From Bacillus_P idriensis_A (GTDB lineage Bacteria > Bacillota > Bacilli > Bacillales > Bacillaceae), in assembly GCF_050483325.1 (NCBI RefSeq), contig NZ_JBCMYF010000017.1:93252-157251 (forward strand): a stretch of DNA of 64,000 nt. The letters run 5' to 3'. The translations under genes and the position numbers were made by a program. Of the stretch, positions 1 through 9,011 are shown piece by piece. Each line of letters begins with the position of its first letter. Position 1 is the stretch's first letter. The notes under the pieces are model-generated. The model was not told the origin of the DNA, did not search any database, and saw nothing but the letters and a program-made list of their open reading frames with translations.

Positions 1-746
1 GAATTCGTCCTGCTTTAGTGCTTGCCGTGCTGCATGCTTTCGAAAAGAAGGAAGAAATCGGAATCCCTGCTGCCTGCGCAGTGGAAATGATTCATACATA
101 TTCTCTTATTCATGACGATCTTCCCTCAATGGATGATGATGATCTAAGAAGGGGAAAGCCTACAAATCATAAAGTGTTCGGAGAAGCACTTGCCATTCTT
201 GCAGGAGACGGTCTCCTTACACACAGCTTTGGACTGATTGCTGATCAGGATGGCATTTCTGCAGAGATGCGCCTTGCCCTGATCAGTGAATTAGTAAAAG
301 CTGCAGGCATTGAAGGGATGGTAGGAGGCCAGGTGGCAGACATGCAGGGAGAAGCAAAAAACCTGAGCCTATCAGAGCTTCAGTATATTCATGAACATAA
401 AACAGCAAAATTACTTGCCTTCAGTATTATCGCTGGTGCAATCTTAGCTGAAGCATCCCGCGAGGAAATTGCTCAGCTGCGTGAATTTGCTTATCATATC
501 GGAATTGCTTTTCAAATTCAGGATGATATTTTAGATATTGAAGGGCAGCAGCTTAAAATAGGAAAACCTGTCGGATCGGATGAAACAAATCAAAAAACGA
601 CCTATCCGTCACTTCTTACTTTAAACGGTGCAAAACAGAAACTAGAAGACCATATTAGCCATGCAAAAGCAATTCTGGGAGATATCAATATTCATTCAGG
701 CCTGCTTGAAGAATTATGCGACTTAATTGCTTCTAGAGATCATTAA
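1..746 (+). CDS. ispA: Farnesyl diphosphate synthase, 5'-truncated by window edge
   Basis: Prenyl synthase that condenses DMAPP/IPP to farnesyl diphosphate. The reading frame is already open at base 3 (I-R-P-A-L-V...), which matches the conserved GGK-R-IRP segment, so the true start lies upstream and about 247 residues are visible. The first aspartate-rich motif (DDLPSMDDDD) and the second (DDILD) are both present. The next gene is dxs, as in B. subtilis (yqiD-dxs), but here a terminator and a new promoter separate the two. The family call is firm. Confidence 0.95.
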   Translation, partial: IRPALVLAVLHAFEKKEEIGIPAACAVEMIHTYSLIHDDLPSMDDDDLRRGKPTNHKVFGEALAILAGDGLLTHSFGLIADQDGISAEMRLALISELVKAAGIEGMVGGQVADMQGEAKNLSLSELQYIHEHKTAKLLAFSIIAGAILAEASREEIAQLREFAYHIGIAFQIQDDILDIEGQQLKIGKPVGSDETNQKTTYPSLLTLNGAKQKLEDHISHAKAILGDINIHSGLLEELCDLIASRDH

Positions 747-749
747 ACC

Positions 750-779
750 AAAAACGTGACAGCTGAATGTCACGTTTTT
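750..779 (+). terminator. Rho-independent terminator after ispA
   Basis: A 12-bp inverted repeat (AAAAACGTGACA / TGTCACGTTTTT) with a 6-nt loop lies four bases after the ispA stop and ends in a T run. Confidence 0.85.
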
Positions 780-858
780 GATTTTTACGATTTTTTACCC
801 CGATTCAGTTTCACTTTCTGCTCAATATCCCTTCAACCTGTTATAGCACACCATCAAA

Positions 859-887
859 TTGAGGTTTTTATAACGGTATGTTATACT
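859..887 (+). promoter_or_regulatory. Candidate sigma-A promoter for dxs
   Basis: TTGAGG (859-864), a 17-nt spacer, then TATACT (882-887). It lies between the ispA terminator and dxs and would give a leader of about 155 nt. The rest of the 747-1052 gap holds only a doubtful 18-codon ORF at 936-992. Confidence 0.5.
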
Positions 888-1052
888 TACACCATATTTT
901 ATACATATCGATTCCATACAGCGCGGGATATTAGGATGAAAAAAGAATTTCATGAAATGCTGCAAATTTCGCCGTTATCACAGCTGTGTTAGCGGCTATT
1001 TTAAACATTAAAAGAACCATTTTGAAAATGAACCTGAAAGTGAGTGATCCAT

Positions 1053-2945
1053 TTGGATCTGTTATCCATTAAAGACCCTTCATTCCTTAAGAAGCTATCA
1101 AATAACGAACTAGAGCAATTGAGTGCCGAAATCCGCAAATTTTTAATCGAGAAGCTGTCTGTCAGCGGAGGACATATCGGACCTAATCTTGGCGTTGTCG
1201 AGCTGACAATTGCTCTTCATAAAATATTTGACAGTCCTAATGATAAATTCCTTTGGGATGTGGGACATCAATCGTATGTTCATAAAATTTTGACTGGACG
1301 GGCATGCGAATTTGATACAATCAGGCAATATCAAGGTCTGTGCGGGTTTCCTAAACGCAATGAAAGCGAACACGATGTCTGGGAAACAGGACACAGTTCT
1401 ACTTCTTTATCTGCAGCAATGGGAATGGTTATTGCTAGAGATTTAAAAGGGACAAAAGATCATATCGTGCCGATTATCGGAGACGGCGCCTTAACGGGAG
1501 GAATGGCTCTCGAAGCGCTTAATCATATCGGACACGAACAAAAAGATATGATCATCATTTTGAATGATAATGAAATGTCTATCGCACCAAATGTAGGTGC
1601 TCTTCATAATGTTCTTGGAAAATTAAGAACGGCAGGAAAATATCAATGGGTTAAAGATGAGCTTGAGTACATTCTAAAGAAAATACCTGCTGTTGGCGGC
1701 AAACTCGCAGCGACTGCCGAACGCGTAAAAGACAGCTTAAAATATATGCTGGTCTCTGGCATCTTTTTTGAGGAGCTTGGAATCACATATCTCGGGCCGG
1801 TAGATGGTCATAATTACGATGATCTTTTTGAGAATCTGCAGTATGCTAAGAAAACAAAAGGACCTGTTCTTTTACATGTTATTACAAAAAAAGGCAAAGG
1901 ATATCAGCCTGCTGAAACAGATAAAATTGGAACATGGCATGGAACTGGACCGTATAAGATTGAAACGGGTGATTTTGTAAAGGGTGAAGCTGCAGGTCCT
2001 GCATGGAGCAGCCTAGTCAGCGAAACCGTGAGAAGAATGGCGCGGGAAGACAATCGAATTGTTGCCATTACACCGGCTATGCCTGTCGGTTCAAAACTTG
2101 AAGGCTTTGCAAGCGAATTTCCGGACCGGATGTTTGATGTCGGAATTGCAGAACAGCATGCAACTACAGTGGCTGCCGGCCTTGCCACACAGGATATGAA
2201 GCCGTTTTTGGCCATCTATTCAACATTCCTTCAGCGTGCATACGATCAGGTCGTTCATGACATTTGCCGTCAAAATCTCAATGTATTCATCGGAATTGAC
2301 CGATCAGGATTGGTCGGTGCTGATGGTGAGACACATCAGGGTGTTTTTGATATCGCGTTCTTGAGACATTTGCCGAATATGGTAGTCATGATGCCTAAAG
2401 ATGAAAATGAAGGCCAGCATTTAGTCTATACGGCATTAAAGTATAATGATGGGCCAATCGCGCTCCGTTACCCTAGAGGAAATGGAATTGGCGTGAAAAT
2501 GGATGATGAGCTGAAAGAAATCCCGATCGGAACATGGGAAGTTATCAGAGAGGGTACAGATGCTGTGATCCTGACTTTCGGCACAACGATTGAAATGGCT
2601 TTGAAGGCTGCTGCAAGTCTTGCGAAAAAAGATATTTCAGTCCGAGTAGTGAATGCAAGGTTCATCAAACCTCTTGATGAGACAATGCTTTCAGAAATCT
2701 TTGCTGAAAAAATGCCTGTGCTTACAATTGAAGAGGCTGTTCTGCAAGGCGGTTTCGGCAGTGCGGTGCTTGAATTTGCTCATGAGCAAGGCCATTCTGA
2801 TGCCGTTATAGACCGAATGGGTATTCCTGACCGATTCATTGAACACGGCAGTGTAAATAAACTGCTTGAAGAAATAGGATTAACGGCTGCTCACGCAGAG
2901 GAGCGGATTTTAAGCATATCAAAAGCGAAAGAGAAAAGGGTTTAA
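1053..2945 (+). CDS. dxs: 1-deoxy-D-xylulose-5-phosphate synthase
   Basis: First enzyme of the MEP isoprenoid pathway: a thiamine-diphosphate enzyme joining pyruvate and glyceraldehyde-3-phosphate. About 630 aa, full length. The GDGALTGG...LNDNEMSI thiamine-binding motif, the transketolase-like central domain (FDVGIAEQHA) and the C-terminal domain are all visible. I chose TTG at 1053 because the near-perfect anti-SD match GAAAGTGAGTGATCC (1036-1050) precedes it and because B. subtilis Dxs begins MDLLSI. A GTG at 1044 would add three residues and overlaps the SD. yqxC follows after 3 nt and is probably co-transcribed. Confidence 0.96.
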   Translation: MDLLSIKDPSFLKKLSNNELEQLSAEIRKFLIEKLSVSGGHIGPNLGVVELTIALHKIFDSPNDKFLWDVGHQSYVHKILTGRACEFDTIRQYQGLCGFPKRNESEHDVWETGHSSTSLSAAMGMVIARDLKGTKDHIVPIIGDGALTGGMALEALNHIGHEQKDMIIILNDNEMSIAPNVGALHNVLGKLRTAGKYQWVKDELEYILKKIPAVGGKLAATAERVKDSLKYMLVSGIFFEELGITYLGPVDGHNYDDLFENLQYAKKTKGPVLLHVITKKGKGYQPAETDKIGTWHGTGPYKIETGDFVKGEAAGPAWSSLVSETVRRMAREDNRIVAITPAMPVGSKLEGFASEFPDRMFDVGIAEQHATTVAAGLATQDMKPFLAIYSTFLQRAYDQVVHDICRQNLNVFIGIDRSGLVGADGETHQGVFDIAFLRHLPNMVVMMPKDENEGQHLVYTALKYNDGPIALRYPRGNGIGVKMDDELKEIPIGTWEVIREGTDAVILTFGTTIEMALKAAASLAKKDISVRVVNARFIKPLDETMLSEIFAEKMPVLTIEEAVLQGGFGSAVLEFAHEQGHSDAVIDRMGIPDRFIEHGSVNKLLEEIGLTAAHAEERILSISKAKEKRV

Positions 2946-2948
2946 TGA

Positions 2949-3791
2949 ATGAGTTCGAAAAAAGAAAGAATTGATATCCTCCTTGTTGAAAGAGGACTGA
3001 TTGAAACGAGAGAAAAGGCGAAGCGTGCCATAATGGCAGGACTTGTCTATGCAAACGAAGAAAGAGTTGAAAAACCGGGCGAAAAAGTAGATCCTGCTCT
3101 AAATCTTACAATCAAAGGGAATATGCTGCGATATGTAAGCCGCGGAGGTTTAAAACTTGAAAAAGCATTAAAAGAATTTGATCTTTCAGTTGAAAATAAA
3201 ATTCTGCTCGACATCGGTTCTTCAACAGGCGGATTTACGGATTGCGCGCTCCAAAATGGGGCCAAGCTGTCATATGCCCTTGATGTTGGCTATAACCAGC
3301 TTGCATGGAAACTCCGCCAGGATGAACGGGTTGTTGTCATGGAACGGACGAATTTCAGATATTCAACGCCAGCTGATTTTACAGAAGGATTGCCTGAAAT
3401 TGCTTCAATAGATGTTTCATTTATTTCTCTGAAATTAATTCTGCCGGCACTTAAGAAGATTCTGGCTGCCGGCGGTGACTGCATCGCTCTTGTGAAACCG
3501 CAGTTTGAAGCAGGCAGGGAACTTGTGGGAAAAAAAGGGATTGTCAGGGAGCCAAAAACGCATAAATTGGTACTGGAGTATATTACTGACTTTGCCCTAA
3601 AAGAAGGCTATGACTGCTGCAACTTGTCTTTTTCTCCTATAACAGGAGGAGACGGCAATATCGAATTTCTGCTCCATCTGCGCTGGAATGGATCAGATGA
3701 AGCAGGAAACATGAGCTTTACTGATACAATCGACAGCGTGGTTGAAAAAGCCCACAATGAACTAAAAAGCAAAAAATCGGAACAGGAATAA
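2949..3791 (+). CDS. yqxC: TlyA-family S4-domain rRNA methyltransferase (YqxC)
   Basis: 280 aa. The N-terminal S4 RNA-binding domain (about residues 5-65, RIDILLVERGL...AKRAIMAG) is followed by an FtsJ/RrmJ-like SAM methyltransferase fold with LLDIGSSTGGFTDC as the SAM-binding loop. Known relatives (TlyA) 2'-O-methylate rRNA, and this genomic position is that of B. subtilis yqxC. It sits 3 nt after dxs and ends in a terminator, so dxs-yqxC looks like a two-gene operon. Substrate specificity is inferred from family only. Confidence 0.9.
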   Translation: MSSKKERIDILLVERGLIETREKAKRAIMAGLVYANEERVEKPGEKVDPALNLTIKGNMLRYVSRGGLKLEKALKEFDLSVENKILLDIGSSTGGFTDCALQNGAKLSYALDVGYNQLAWKLRQDERVVVMERTNFRYSTPADFTEGLPEIASIDVSFISLKLILPALKKILAAGGDCIALVKPQFEAGRELVGKKGIVREPKTHKLVLEYITDFALKEGYDCCNLSFSPITGGDGNIEFLLHLRWNGSDEAGNMSFTDTIDSVVEKAHNELKSKKSEQE

Positions 3792-3815
3792 TAGAGCAGC
3801 TATTATTCCTGTTTG
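3783..3815 (+). terminator. Terminator overlapping the yqxC stop
   Basis: Inverted repeat CAGGAATAATA / TATTATTCCTG around a 7-nt loop, followed by TTTGTTTTG. The stop codon of yqxC lies within the left arm. Confidence 0.75.
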
Positions 3816-3918
3816 TTTTGATTAAAATAAGAACATACACTTCGACAAAAACGTGTACTTTTATTAAAATATCATATAACATATTCAGTATAAACATACA
3901 GTTAACAAGGGGTGCCTA

Positions 3919-4368
3919 ATGAATAAAGGTCAAAGACACATAAAAATCCGCGAGCTGATTACTCATAATGAAGTTGAAACTCAGGATGAGTTAGTGGACA
4001 TGCTTAAGGAAGCTGCCTTCAACGTGACACAGGCCACTGTTTCAAGAGATATTAAAGAGCTTCATCTAGTAAAAGTGCCTATGCTTGACGGCAGGTACAA
4101 ATACAGCCTTCCTGCAGATCAGCGTTTTAATCCGCTGCAAAAGCTGAAGAGGGCTTTAATGGATGCTTTCGTGAAAATTGATTCAGCAGGCCATAACATC
4201 GTCATGAAAACGCTGCCTGGCAATGCTAATGCTATTGGTGCATTAATTGATAATCTGGATTGGAACGAAATTCTGGGCACTATTTGCGGAGATGATACGA
4301 TTCTCATCATTTGCCGTACGCCTGAGGATACTTCCATTATTTCGAAACGTTTTCTGGATATGCTGTAA
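3919..4368 (+). CDS. argR: Arginine repressor ArgR/AhrC
   Basis: 149 aa, the usual ArgR length. The N-terminal winged helix (about 1-70, with QATVSRDIKELHLVK) binds ARG boxes. The C-terminal oligomerisation and arginine-binding domain contains G-N-A-N-AIGALID and the GDDTILIICR motif. In Bacillus it represses arginine biosynthesis and activates catabolism. It stands directly before recN with a 31-nt gap, as in B. subtilis (ahrC-recN). ArgR could act on the art transporter found later in this window, but I could not pick out a convincing ARG box there. Confidence 0.95.
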   Translation: MNKGQRHIKIRELITHNEVETQDELVDMLKEAAFNVTQATVSRDIKELHLVKVPMLDGRYKYSLPADQRFNPLQKLKRALMDAFVKIDSAGHNIVMKTLPGNANAIGALIDNLDWNEILGTICGDDTILIICRTPEDTSIISKRFLDML

Positions 4369-4399
4369 TAACGAAATATTTAAGGGGGGATCCGGCGCT

Positions 4400-6124
4400 G
4401 TGTTAGCGGAACTTTCAATAAAAAACTTTGCAATTATCGAATCATTGACGGTTTCCTTTGAGAAAGGGCTGACCGTCTTAACTGGAGAAACCGGGGCAGG
4501 TAAATCGATTATCATTGATGCCGTTCATTTGCTTGTCGGCGGAAGAGGCTCATCTGAATTTGTTCGTTACGGAGAGAAACGTGCTGAATTAGAGGGTCTT
4601 TTTTTACTTGATGATGAAAAACACCCCTGTATAGACAGGTGCAATGATTTTGGAATCGATACGAGCGACGGAATGATTGTTTTAAGACGCGACATTTCAT
4701 CCTCGGGAAAAAGCATCTGCCGTATTAACGGGAAGCTTGTCACCATAGGGATTCTTAGAGAAATTGGACAAATGATTATTGATATTCATGGACAGCATGA
4801 CAATCAGGAGCTGATGAACGAAGAAAACCACTGGAAGCTCCTCGATCAGTTCGGCTCGGGAAAAATCAATCATGCACTTGCTTCTTACAGAGAAATTTAC
4901 GATACATACGCTAAGCTTGTGAAAAAAATAAAACAGCTGTCTGAAAATGAACAGGAAATGGCCCATAGGCTTGACTTGATTCAGTTTCAGCTTGAAGAAA
5001 TTGAAAAAGCAGATTTAAAAATCAAAGAAGATGAAAGGCTGATGGAAGAAAAAAGCCAAATATCCAACTTTGAAAAAATATTTGAATCCCTTCAAAACAG
5101 TTATAATTCATTGCACGGCGAGCAGAGAGGCCTCGATTATATCGGTCATTCCATGAGTCAATTAGAAGAAGTATCAGCTATAAATGAGCCGCTGAAAGAA
5201 ATGTCTGAAACCATGTCAAACTGTTATTATATGCTTGAGGATTTATCTTTTCAGATACGAAATGAGCTTGATCAATTGGAATTCGATCCTGAGCGCTTGA
5301 ATGAAATCGAGACACGGCTGGGGGAAATTACTCACCTTAAGAGAAAATACGGACAGGATGTAGAAGAAATCCTCGAATACGCAGCAGCCATAGAAGAAGA
5401 AATTGACACGATTCAAAACCGCGACAGTCATTTGTTCAAGCTGAAAAATGAGCTTGACAGCCTGGTAAAAGATCTGATCGTTGAAGCAAAAAATGTGACA
5501 GCTGTCCGGAAAAAAAGCGCCGCTGAGCTGACAAAACAAATTCAGCGGGAGCTGAAAGAACTGTATATGGAAAAAACAAAATTTGAGGTTGTTTTTGGCA
5601 TAAGGGAAGGTAGCAAAGATGCGCCTGAAATTGAGGGTGTACCTGCTAAATTTGGAGAAAATGGCGTAGATGAAACGGAATTTTACTTATCGACAAATCC
5701 TGGTGAACCATTAAAACCGCTCTCAAAAATTGCTTCCGGCGGAGAGCTCTCAAGGATTATGCTTGCCATGAAAAGCATCTTTTCAAAGCACCAGGGTGTC
5801 ACATCCATTATTTTTGATGAGGTGGACACAGGTGTAAGCGGACGGGTTGCACAGGCAATTGCTGAAAAAATTTACAAAGTTTCTGTCGGGTCACAGGTCC
5901 TTTGCATAACACACCTTCCACAAGTTGCCGCAATGGCAGACACACATCTTTTTATATCAAAAGAAACGGTTAAAGGAAGAACCAAAACAAGTGTAAAACC
6001 ACTTCTTGAAGAAGAAAAAATAAAAGAGGTCGGCAGGATGATCGCCGGCGTTGAAGTAACAGATTTAACAAAACAGCACGCAAAAGAGCTGCTTGCTCTT
6101 GCTGATACGGTCAAGAGCTTATAA
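4400..6124 (+). CDS. recN: DNA repair protein RecN
   Basis: SMC-like ATPase recruited to double-strand breaks. About 574 aa, close to B. subtilis RecN (576). Walker A GETGAGKS near residue 30, long coiled-coil heptads in the middle (about 150-370), and the C-terminal signature GGELSR plus Walker B IIFDEVDTG. The open frame extends further upstream into argR, but GTG at 4400 is preferred: it has the SD AAGGGGGGATCC at 4382-4393 and gives VLAELSIKNFAII, which matches the family N-terminus. It is probably transcribed with argR. Confidence 0.95.
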   Translation: MLAELSIKNFAIIESLTVSFEKGLTVLTGETGAGKSIIIDAVHLLVGGRGSSEFVRYGEKRAELEGLFLLDDEKHPCIDRCNDFGIDTSDGMIVLRRDISSSGKSICRINGKLVTIGILREIGQMIIDIHGQHDNQELMNEENHWKLLDQFGSGKINHALASYREIYDTYAKLVKKIKQLSENEQEMAHRLDLIQFQLEEIEKADLKIKEDERLMEEKSQISNFEKIFESLQNSYNSLHGEQRGLDYIGHSMSQLEEVSAINEPLKEMSETMSNCYYMLEDLSFQIRNELDQLEFDPERLNEIETRLGEITHLKRKYGQDVEEILEYAAAIEEEIDTIQNRDSHLFKLKNELDSLVKDLIVEAKNVTAVRKKSAAELTKQIQRELKELYMEKTKFEVVFGIREGSKDAPEIEGVPAKFGENGVDETEFYLSTNPGEPLKPLSKIASGGELSRIMLAMKSIFSKHQGVTSIIFDEVDTGVSGRVAQAIAEKIYKVSVGSQVLCITHLPQVAAMADTHLFISKETVKGRTKTSVKPLLEEEKIKEVGRMIAGVEVTDLTKQHAKELLALADTVKSL

Positions 6125-6152
6125 ATACTGCCATCACCGGCAGTATTTTTTT
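6123..6152 (+). terminator. Terminator after recN
   Basis: AAATACTGCC / GGCAGTATTT with a 6-nt loop, followed by a T run, starting at the recN stop codon. Confidence 0.85.
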
Positions 6153-6361
6153 GCATTTTTTTACGTCAAATCAAGCATATGGGCGATTTACCGCGGCTGA
6201 CCATTCAATTCGCTTCCTTATTTTTGAGCGTTACACGGGTTATACATCAAAACAGCAACATTTTCTTTTAATATCAGTTATAAATGAGCCTTCAGAAGGC
6301 AAAATTAATGAATGTAGCCGATGTATTGGTGTGGTGTAAGGAGCGAGGAGAGTGTGTATAT

Positions 6362-7651
6362 TTGGGCTTTGATAAAATTAGAAAAATAATTGGTTGTATT
6401 CTCCTTGTTTCTTTAATGAGTTTAGGATTTGTAAAACCTGTTAAAGAATACATTCAATTGCCAAATTCTTTAACCGTATTTGAAAATCAGCAATTATCAA
6501 TGGAAACATCTCTGCAGGCTGGTGCAAAAGCTGCCGATTCAAAACAGGTTTTTTCAATTAAGACCGGTGCTGAATCCCTTCAGATTGAAGGAAAGCAAAG
6601 CGGAGTTGGTGAAATAGTATTTGATTTAGCGGGAATTCCCATCAAAAAAGTCGATGTAAAAGTGCTTGAGGATTTTAAAATCATCCCAGGCGGCCAATCA
6701 ATCGGAGTGAAGCTGAATACGCTTGGTGTTCTTGTTGTAGGTCATCATCAAATTAAAACAGCAGAAGGCAAAAAGTCGCCCGGTGAAATTGCAGGTGTCA
6801 GGGTAGGAGACATTATTAAGAAAATAAATGGTTCCACTGTCGAGAGTATGAGTGATGTAACGCCATTCATACAGGATGCCGGAAAAACAGGCAAACCGCT
6901 TGATTTAGTGATATCCAGAGAGAATAAAGAAATTGAAACAAAATTAGTTCCTTTGAAAGATGAAAATGAACGTGCTTACCGAATTGGTTTATATATACGT
7001 GATTCCGCAGCAGGAATTGGGACCATGACTTTTTATGATCCAAATTCAAAAAAATACGGAGCACTTGGACATGTTATTTCTGATATGGATACGAAAAAAC
7101 CGATTGTCGTACAGGATGGGCAAGTCGTAAGATCAACAGTGACATCGATTGAAAAAGGAAGCAACGGGAATCCCGGTGAAAAGCTTGCAAGATTTTCAAG
7201 CGATCGTCATGTAATCGGGAATATTACAAGAAACAGCCCCTTTGGAATCTTTGGAAAGCTAAATGAGGACATGGCAAATGGACTTTATGATAAGCCGATG
7301 CCAATTGCTTTATCAAACGAAGTAAAAGAAGGTCCTGCTCACATTTTAACAGTGGTCGACAAGGACAAAGTAGAAGAATTTGATGTAGAAATCGTCAGTT
7401 CCACTCCTCAAAAATTTCCTGCGATTAAAGGGATGGTCATAAAAATTACCGACCCGGCGCTTTTGGCAAAATCCGGAGGTATTGTTCAGGGAATGAGCGG
7501 AAGTCCTATTATTCAAAATGGAAAAGTGATCGGAGCAGTCACACATGTTTTCGTAAATGACCCAACTTCAGGCTATGGTGTTCATATTGAGTGGATGCTG
7601 AGTGAAGCGGGTATTGATATCTATCATAACGATGCAAAAAAAGCGAGCTGA
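6362..7651 (+). CDS. spoIVB: SpoIVB serine peptidase (sigma-K checkpoint)
   Basis: Forespore-secreted S55 peptidase that cleaves SpoIVFA to trigger pro-sigma-K processing in the mother cell. About 429 aa. A hydrophobic N-terminal segment (IIGCILLVSLMSLGF) is followed by a PDZ domain (about 100-180, VGVKLNTLGVLVVG...) and the S55 domain with the His in GALGHVISDMDT and the nucleophile in GMSGSPI. The frame is open upstream to 6284. I prefer TTG at 6362 because it aligns with the B. subtilis N-terminus and follows GCGAGGAGAG at 6344-6352. The start is less certain than the identity. The 6153-6361 gap should carry a forespore promoter, but I could not identify one confidently. Confidence 0.92.
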   Translation: MGFDKIRKIIGCILLVSLMSLGFVKPVKEYIQLPNSLTVFENQQLSMETSLQAGAKAADSKQVFSIKTGAESLQIEGKQSGVGEIVFDLAGIPIKKVDVKVLEDFKIIPGGQSIGVKLNTLGVLVVGHHQIKTAEGKKSPGEIAGVRVGDIIKKINGSTVESMSDVTPFIQDAGKTGKPLDLVISRENKEIETKLVPLKDENERAYRIGLYIRDSAAGIGTMTFYDPNSKKYGALGHVISDMDTKKPIVVQDGQVVRSTVTSIEKGSNGNPGEKLARFSSDRHVIGNITRNSPFGIFGKLNEDMANGLYDKPMPIALSNEVKEGPAHILTVVDKDKVEEFDVEIVSSTPQKFPAIKGMVIKITDPALLAKSGGIVQGMSGSPIIQNGKVIGAVTHVFVNDPTSGYGVHIEWMLSEAGIDIYHNDAKKAS

Positions 7652-7656
7652 TGAAT

Positions 7657-7693
7657 TAGCTGTTGAGACAAGTTTCTTAACAGCTATTTTTTT
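7657..7693 (+). terminator. Terminator after spoIVB
   Basis: TAGCTGTT / AACAGCTA stem followed by seven T residues, just past the spoIVB stop. Confidence 0.75.
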
Positions 7694-7741
7694 GGCTTTA
7701 TTTATCGTCTATTATTAGGTAAAATAGACGAAAGAAGATTT

Positions 7742-7884
7742 TTCGACAAAACTGTTTAACTTTGGAAAAGATAAATAGCGTAAAACGTCGAAAACGGGAG
7801 CGAATTGAAGAAGAATTTAGATATTTCATTTTTTTGGTATTTTTTAAAAAAATAAGAGGAATTTTTGTTGCATTGTCGAAATTC
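7742..7884 (+). promoter_or_regulatory. spo0A promoter region: 0A boxes and candidate sigma-H promoter
   Basis: Three matches to the Spo0A~P box TGTCGAA: reverse TTCGACA at 7742-7748, CGTCGAA at 7786-7792 (one mismatch) and an exact TGTCGAA at 7874-7880. An AGGAATT at 7857-7863 fits a sigma-H -35, with GTCGAAATT about 12 nt downstream as a loose -10. The exact 0A box would overlap that -10. This mirrors the autoregulated sporulation promoter known for B. subtilis spo0A. The boxes are seen directly; the sigma-H assignment is inference. Confidence 0.6.
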
Positions 7885-7952
7885 TCATTTAGAATGATGT
7901 ATAGAGATACTATCGATTTAAGCGGGAAATGAAGACTGAGGAGGAAGCTTAA

Positions 7953-8744
7953 TTGAAGAAAATAAAAGTGTGTGTCGTTGATGATAATCGGGAGCTTGTG
8001 GGGCTTTTGGATGAATTTATTTCAAGTCAGGAAGACATGGAAGTGCTTGGTATTGCATACAACGGACAAGAGTGTCTGAATATGTTAAAGGATAAAGATC
8101 CGGATGTTTTGGTTCTTGACATTATCATGCCTCATCTGGATGGACTGGCTGTTTTAGAAAAAGTGAGAGAGATGGAAAAATCCAAACAGCCGAATGTCAT
8201 CATGCTTACAGCATTCGGGCAGGAAGATGTGACAAAGAAAGCTGTTGATCTTGGTGCATCTTATTTCATCTTAAAACCTTTTGATATGGAAAACCTGGTT
8301 AATCACATTCGTCAAGTAAGCGGAAAATCAGCAGCTCCGATTCTTTCAAGATCAAACTCCTCTCTCAGATCCCAGTCCGAAAATAAAGGAAGAAACCTTG
8401 ATGCGAACATTACGAGCATTATTCATGAAATTGGCGTTCCTGCCCACATCAAAGGCTATTTATATTTAAGAGAAGCCATTTCGATGGTATATAACGATAT
8501 CGAATTGCTTGGGTCGATTACAAAAGTGCTGTACCCTGATATTGCCAAAAAATATAACACGACAGCAAGCCGTGTCGAGCGTGCGATCCGCCATGCAATT
8601 GAAGTAGCATGGAGCCGTGGGAATATTGAATCAATTTCCTCTTTGTTCGGATATACAGTAAGCATGTCTAAAGCGAAACCGACGAATTCTGAATTCATCG
8701 CAATGGTCGCTGACAAATTGCGTTTAGAGCATAAAGCTTCTTGA
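7953..8744 (+). CDS. spo0A: Sporulation master regulator Spo0A
   Basis: 263 aa. The receiver domain (1-125) has the acidic pair D10/D11, the phosphoacceptor D56 in VLDIIMP, and the conserved Lys in LKPF. A linker follows, then the C-terminal DNA-binding domain (about 145-263) with the recognition region TTASRVERAIRHAIEVAWSRGN. It starts at TTG behind GAGGAGGAAG (7939-7948). It is the end point of the phosphorelay, activating sporulation genes and repressing abrB. The order spoIVB-spo0A is the standard Bacillus order. Confidence 0.98.
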   Translation: MKKIKVCVVDDNRELVGLLDEFISSQEDMEVLGIAYNGQECLNMLKDKDPDVLVLDIIMPHLDGLAVLEKVREMEKSKQPNVIMLTAFGQEDVTKKAVDLGASYFILKPFDMENLVNHIRQVSGKSAAPILSRSNSSLRSQSENKGRNLDANITSIIHEIGVPAHIKGYLYLREAISMVYNDIELLGSITKVLYPDIAKKYNTTASRVERAIRHAIEVAWSRGNIESISSLFGYTVSMSKAKPTNSEFIAMVADKLRLEHKAS

Positions 8745-8780
8745 GAGAGCTAGAATCTTAGAAGCTGCATCAACATAAAA

Positions 8781-8815
8781 AAGAACCCAATCAAGTGAAA
8801 ATTGGGTTCTTTTCT
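8781..8815 (+). terminator. Terminator after spo0A
   Basis: AAGAACCCAAT / ATTGGGTTCTT with a 9-nt loop, then TTTCTGTTT. It lies between convergent spo0A and the small yycC-like gene and may serve both. Confidence 0.85.
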
Positions 8816-8817
8816 GT

Positions 8818-8964
8818 TTACTCTTCATTGTCTTTTTTATTCTGCATTTCAGCAAGCTTAGCTAAAAGGATATGCTGTGGCATATGCATAATCTGTTCAA
8901 TCGGCACGTTTAGTTCTTCTGAAAGCTTTATCGCTGTTTCAGCGGATATCGGTAGCGGTCTCAT
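8818..8964 (-). CDS. yycC: YycC-like small protein (48 aa)
   Basis: Reading the minus strand from 8964 gives a 48-residue protein beginning MRPLPISAETAIKLSEEL, with PIEQIMHMPQHILL in the middle and a charged tail ending KKDNEE. From memory this resembles the B. subtilis YycC family (MRPLQIS..., HMPQHIL). AAAGGAGC at 8977-8984 (minus strand) is a good SD, about 12 nt from ATG. Function unknown; no signal peptide or membrane segment. It converges on spo0A and diverges from the GDPD gene. Confidence 0.8.
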   Translation of the reverse strand: MRPLPISAETAIKLSEELNVPIEQIMHMPQHILLAKLAEMQNKKDNEE

Positions 8965-9011
8965 AGCTCTTCTATGCTCCTTTCTAAAAATAATGGATAC
9001 AGGTGATGCAT

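Noticed and set aside
936..992. 18-codon leader peptide before dxs
   Set aside because: No proper SD spacing, no regulatory codon run and no attenuator structure seen.
3841..3847. 0A box (TTCGACA) upstream of argR
   Set aside because: A single 7-mer match in AT-rich sequence with no second box and no known sporulation link for argR-recN. Likely chance.
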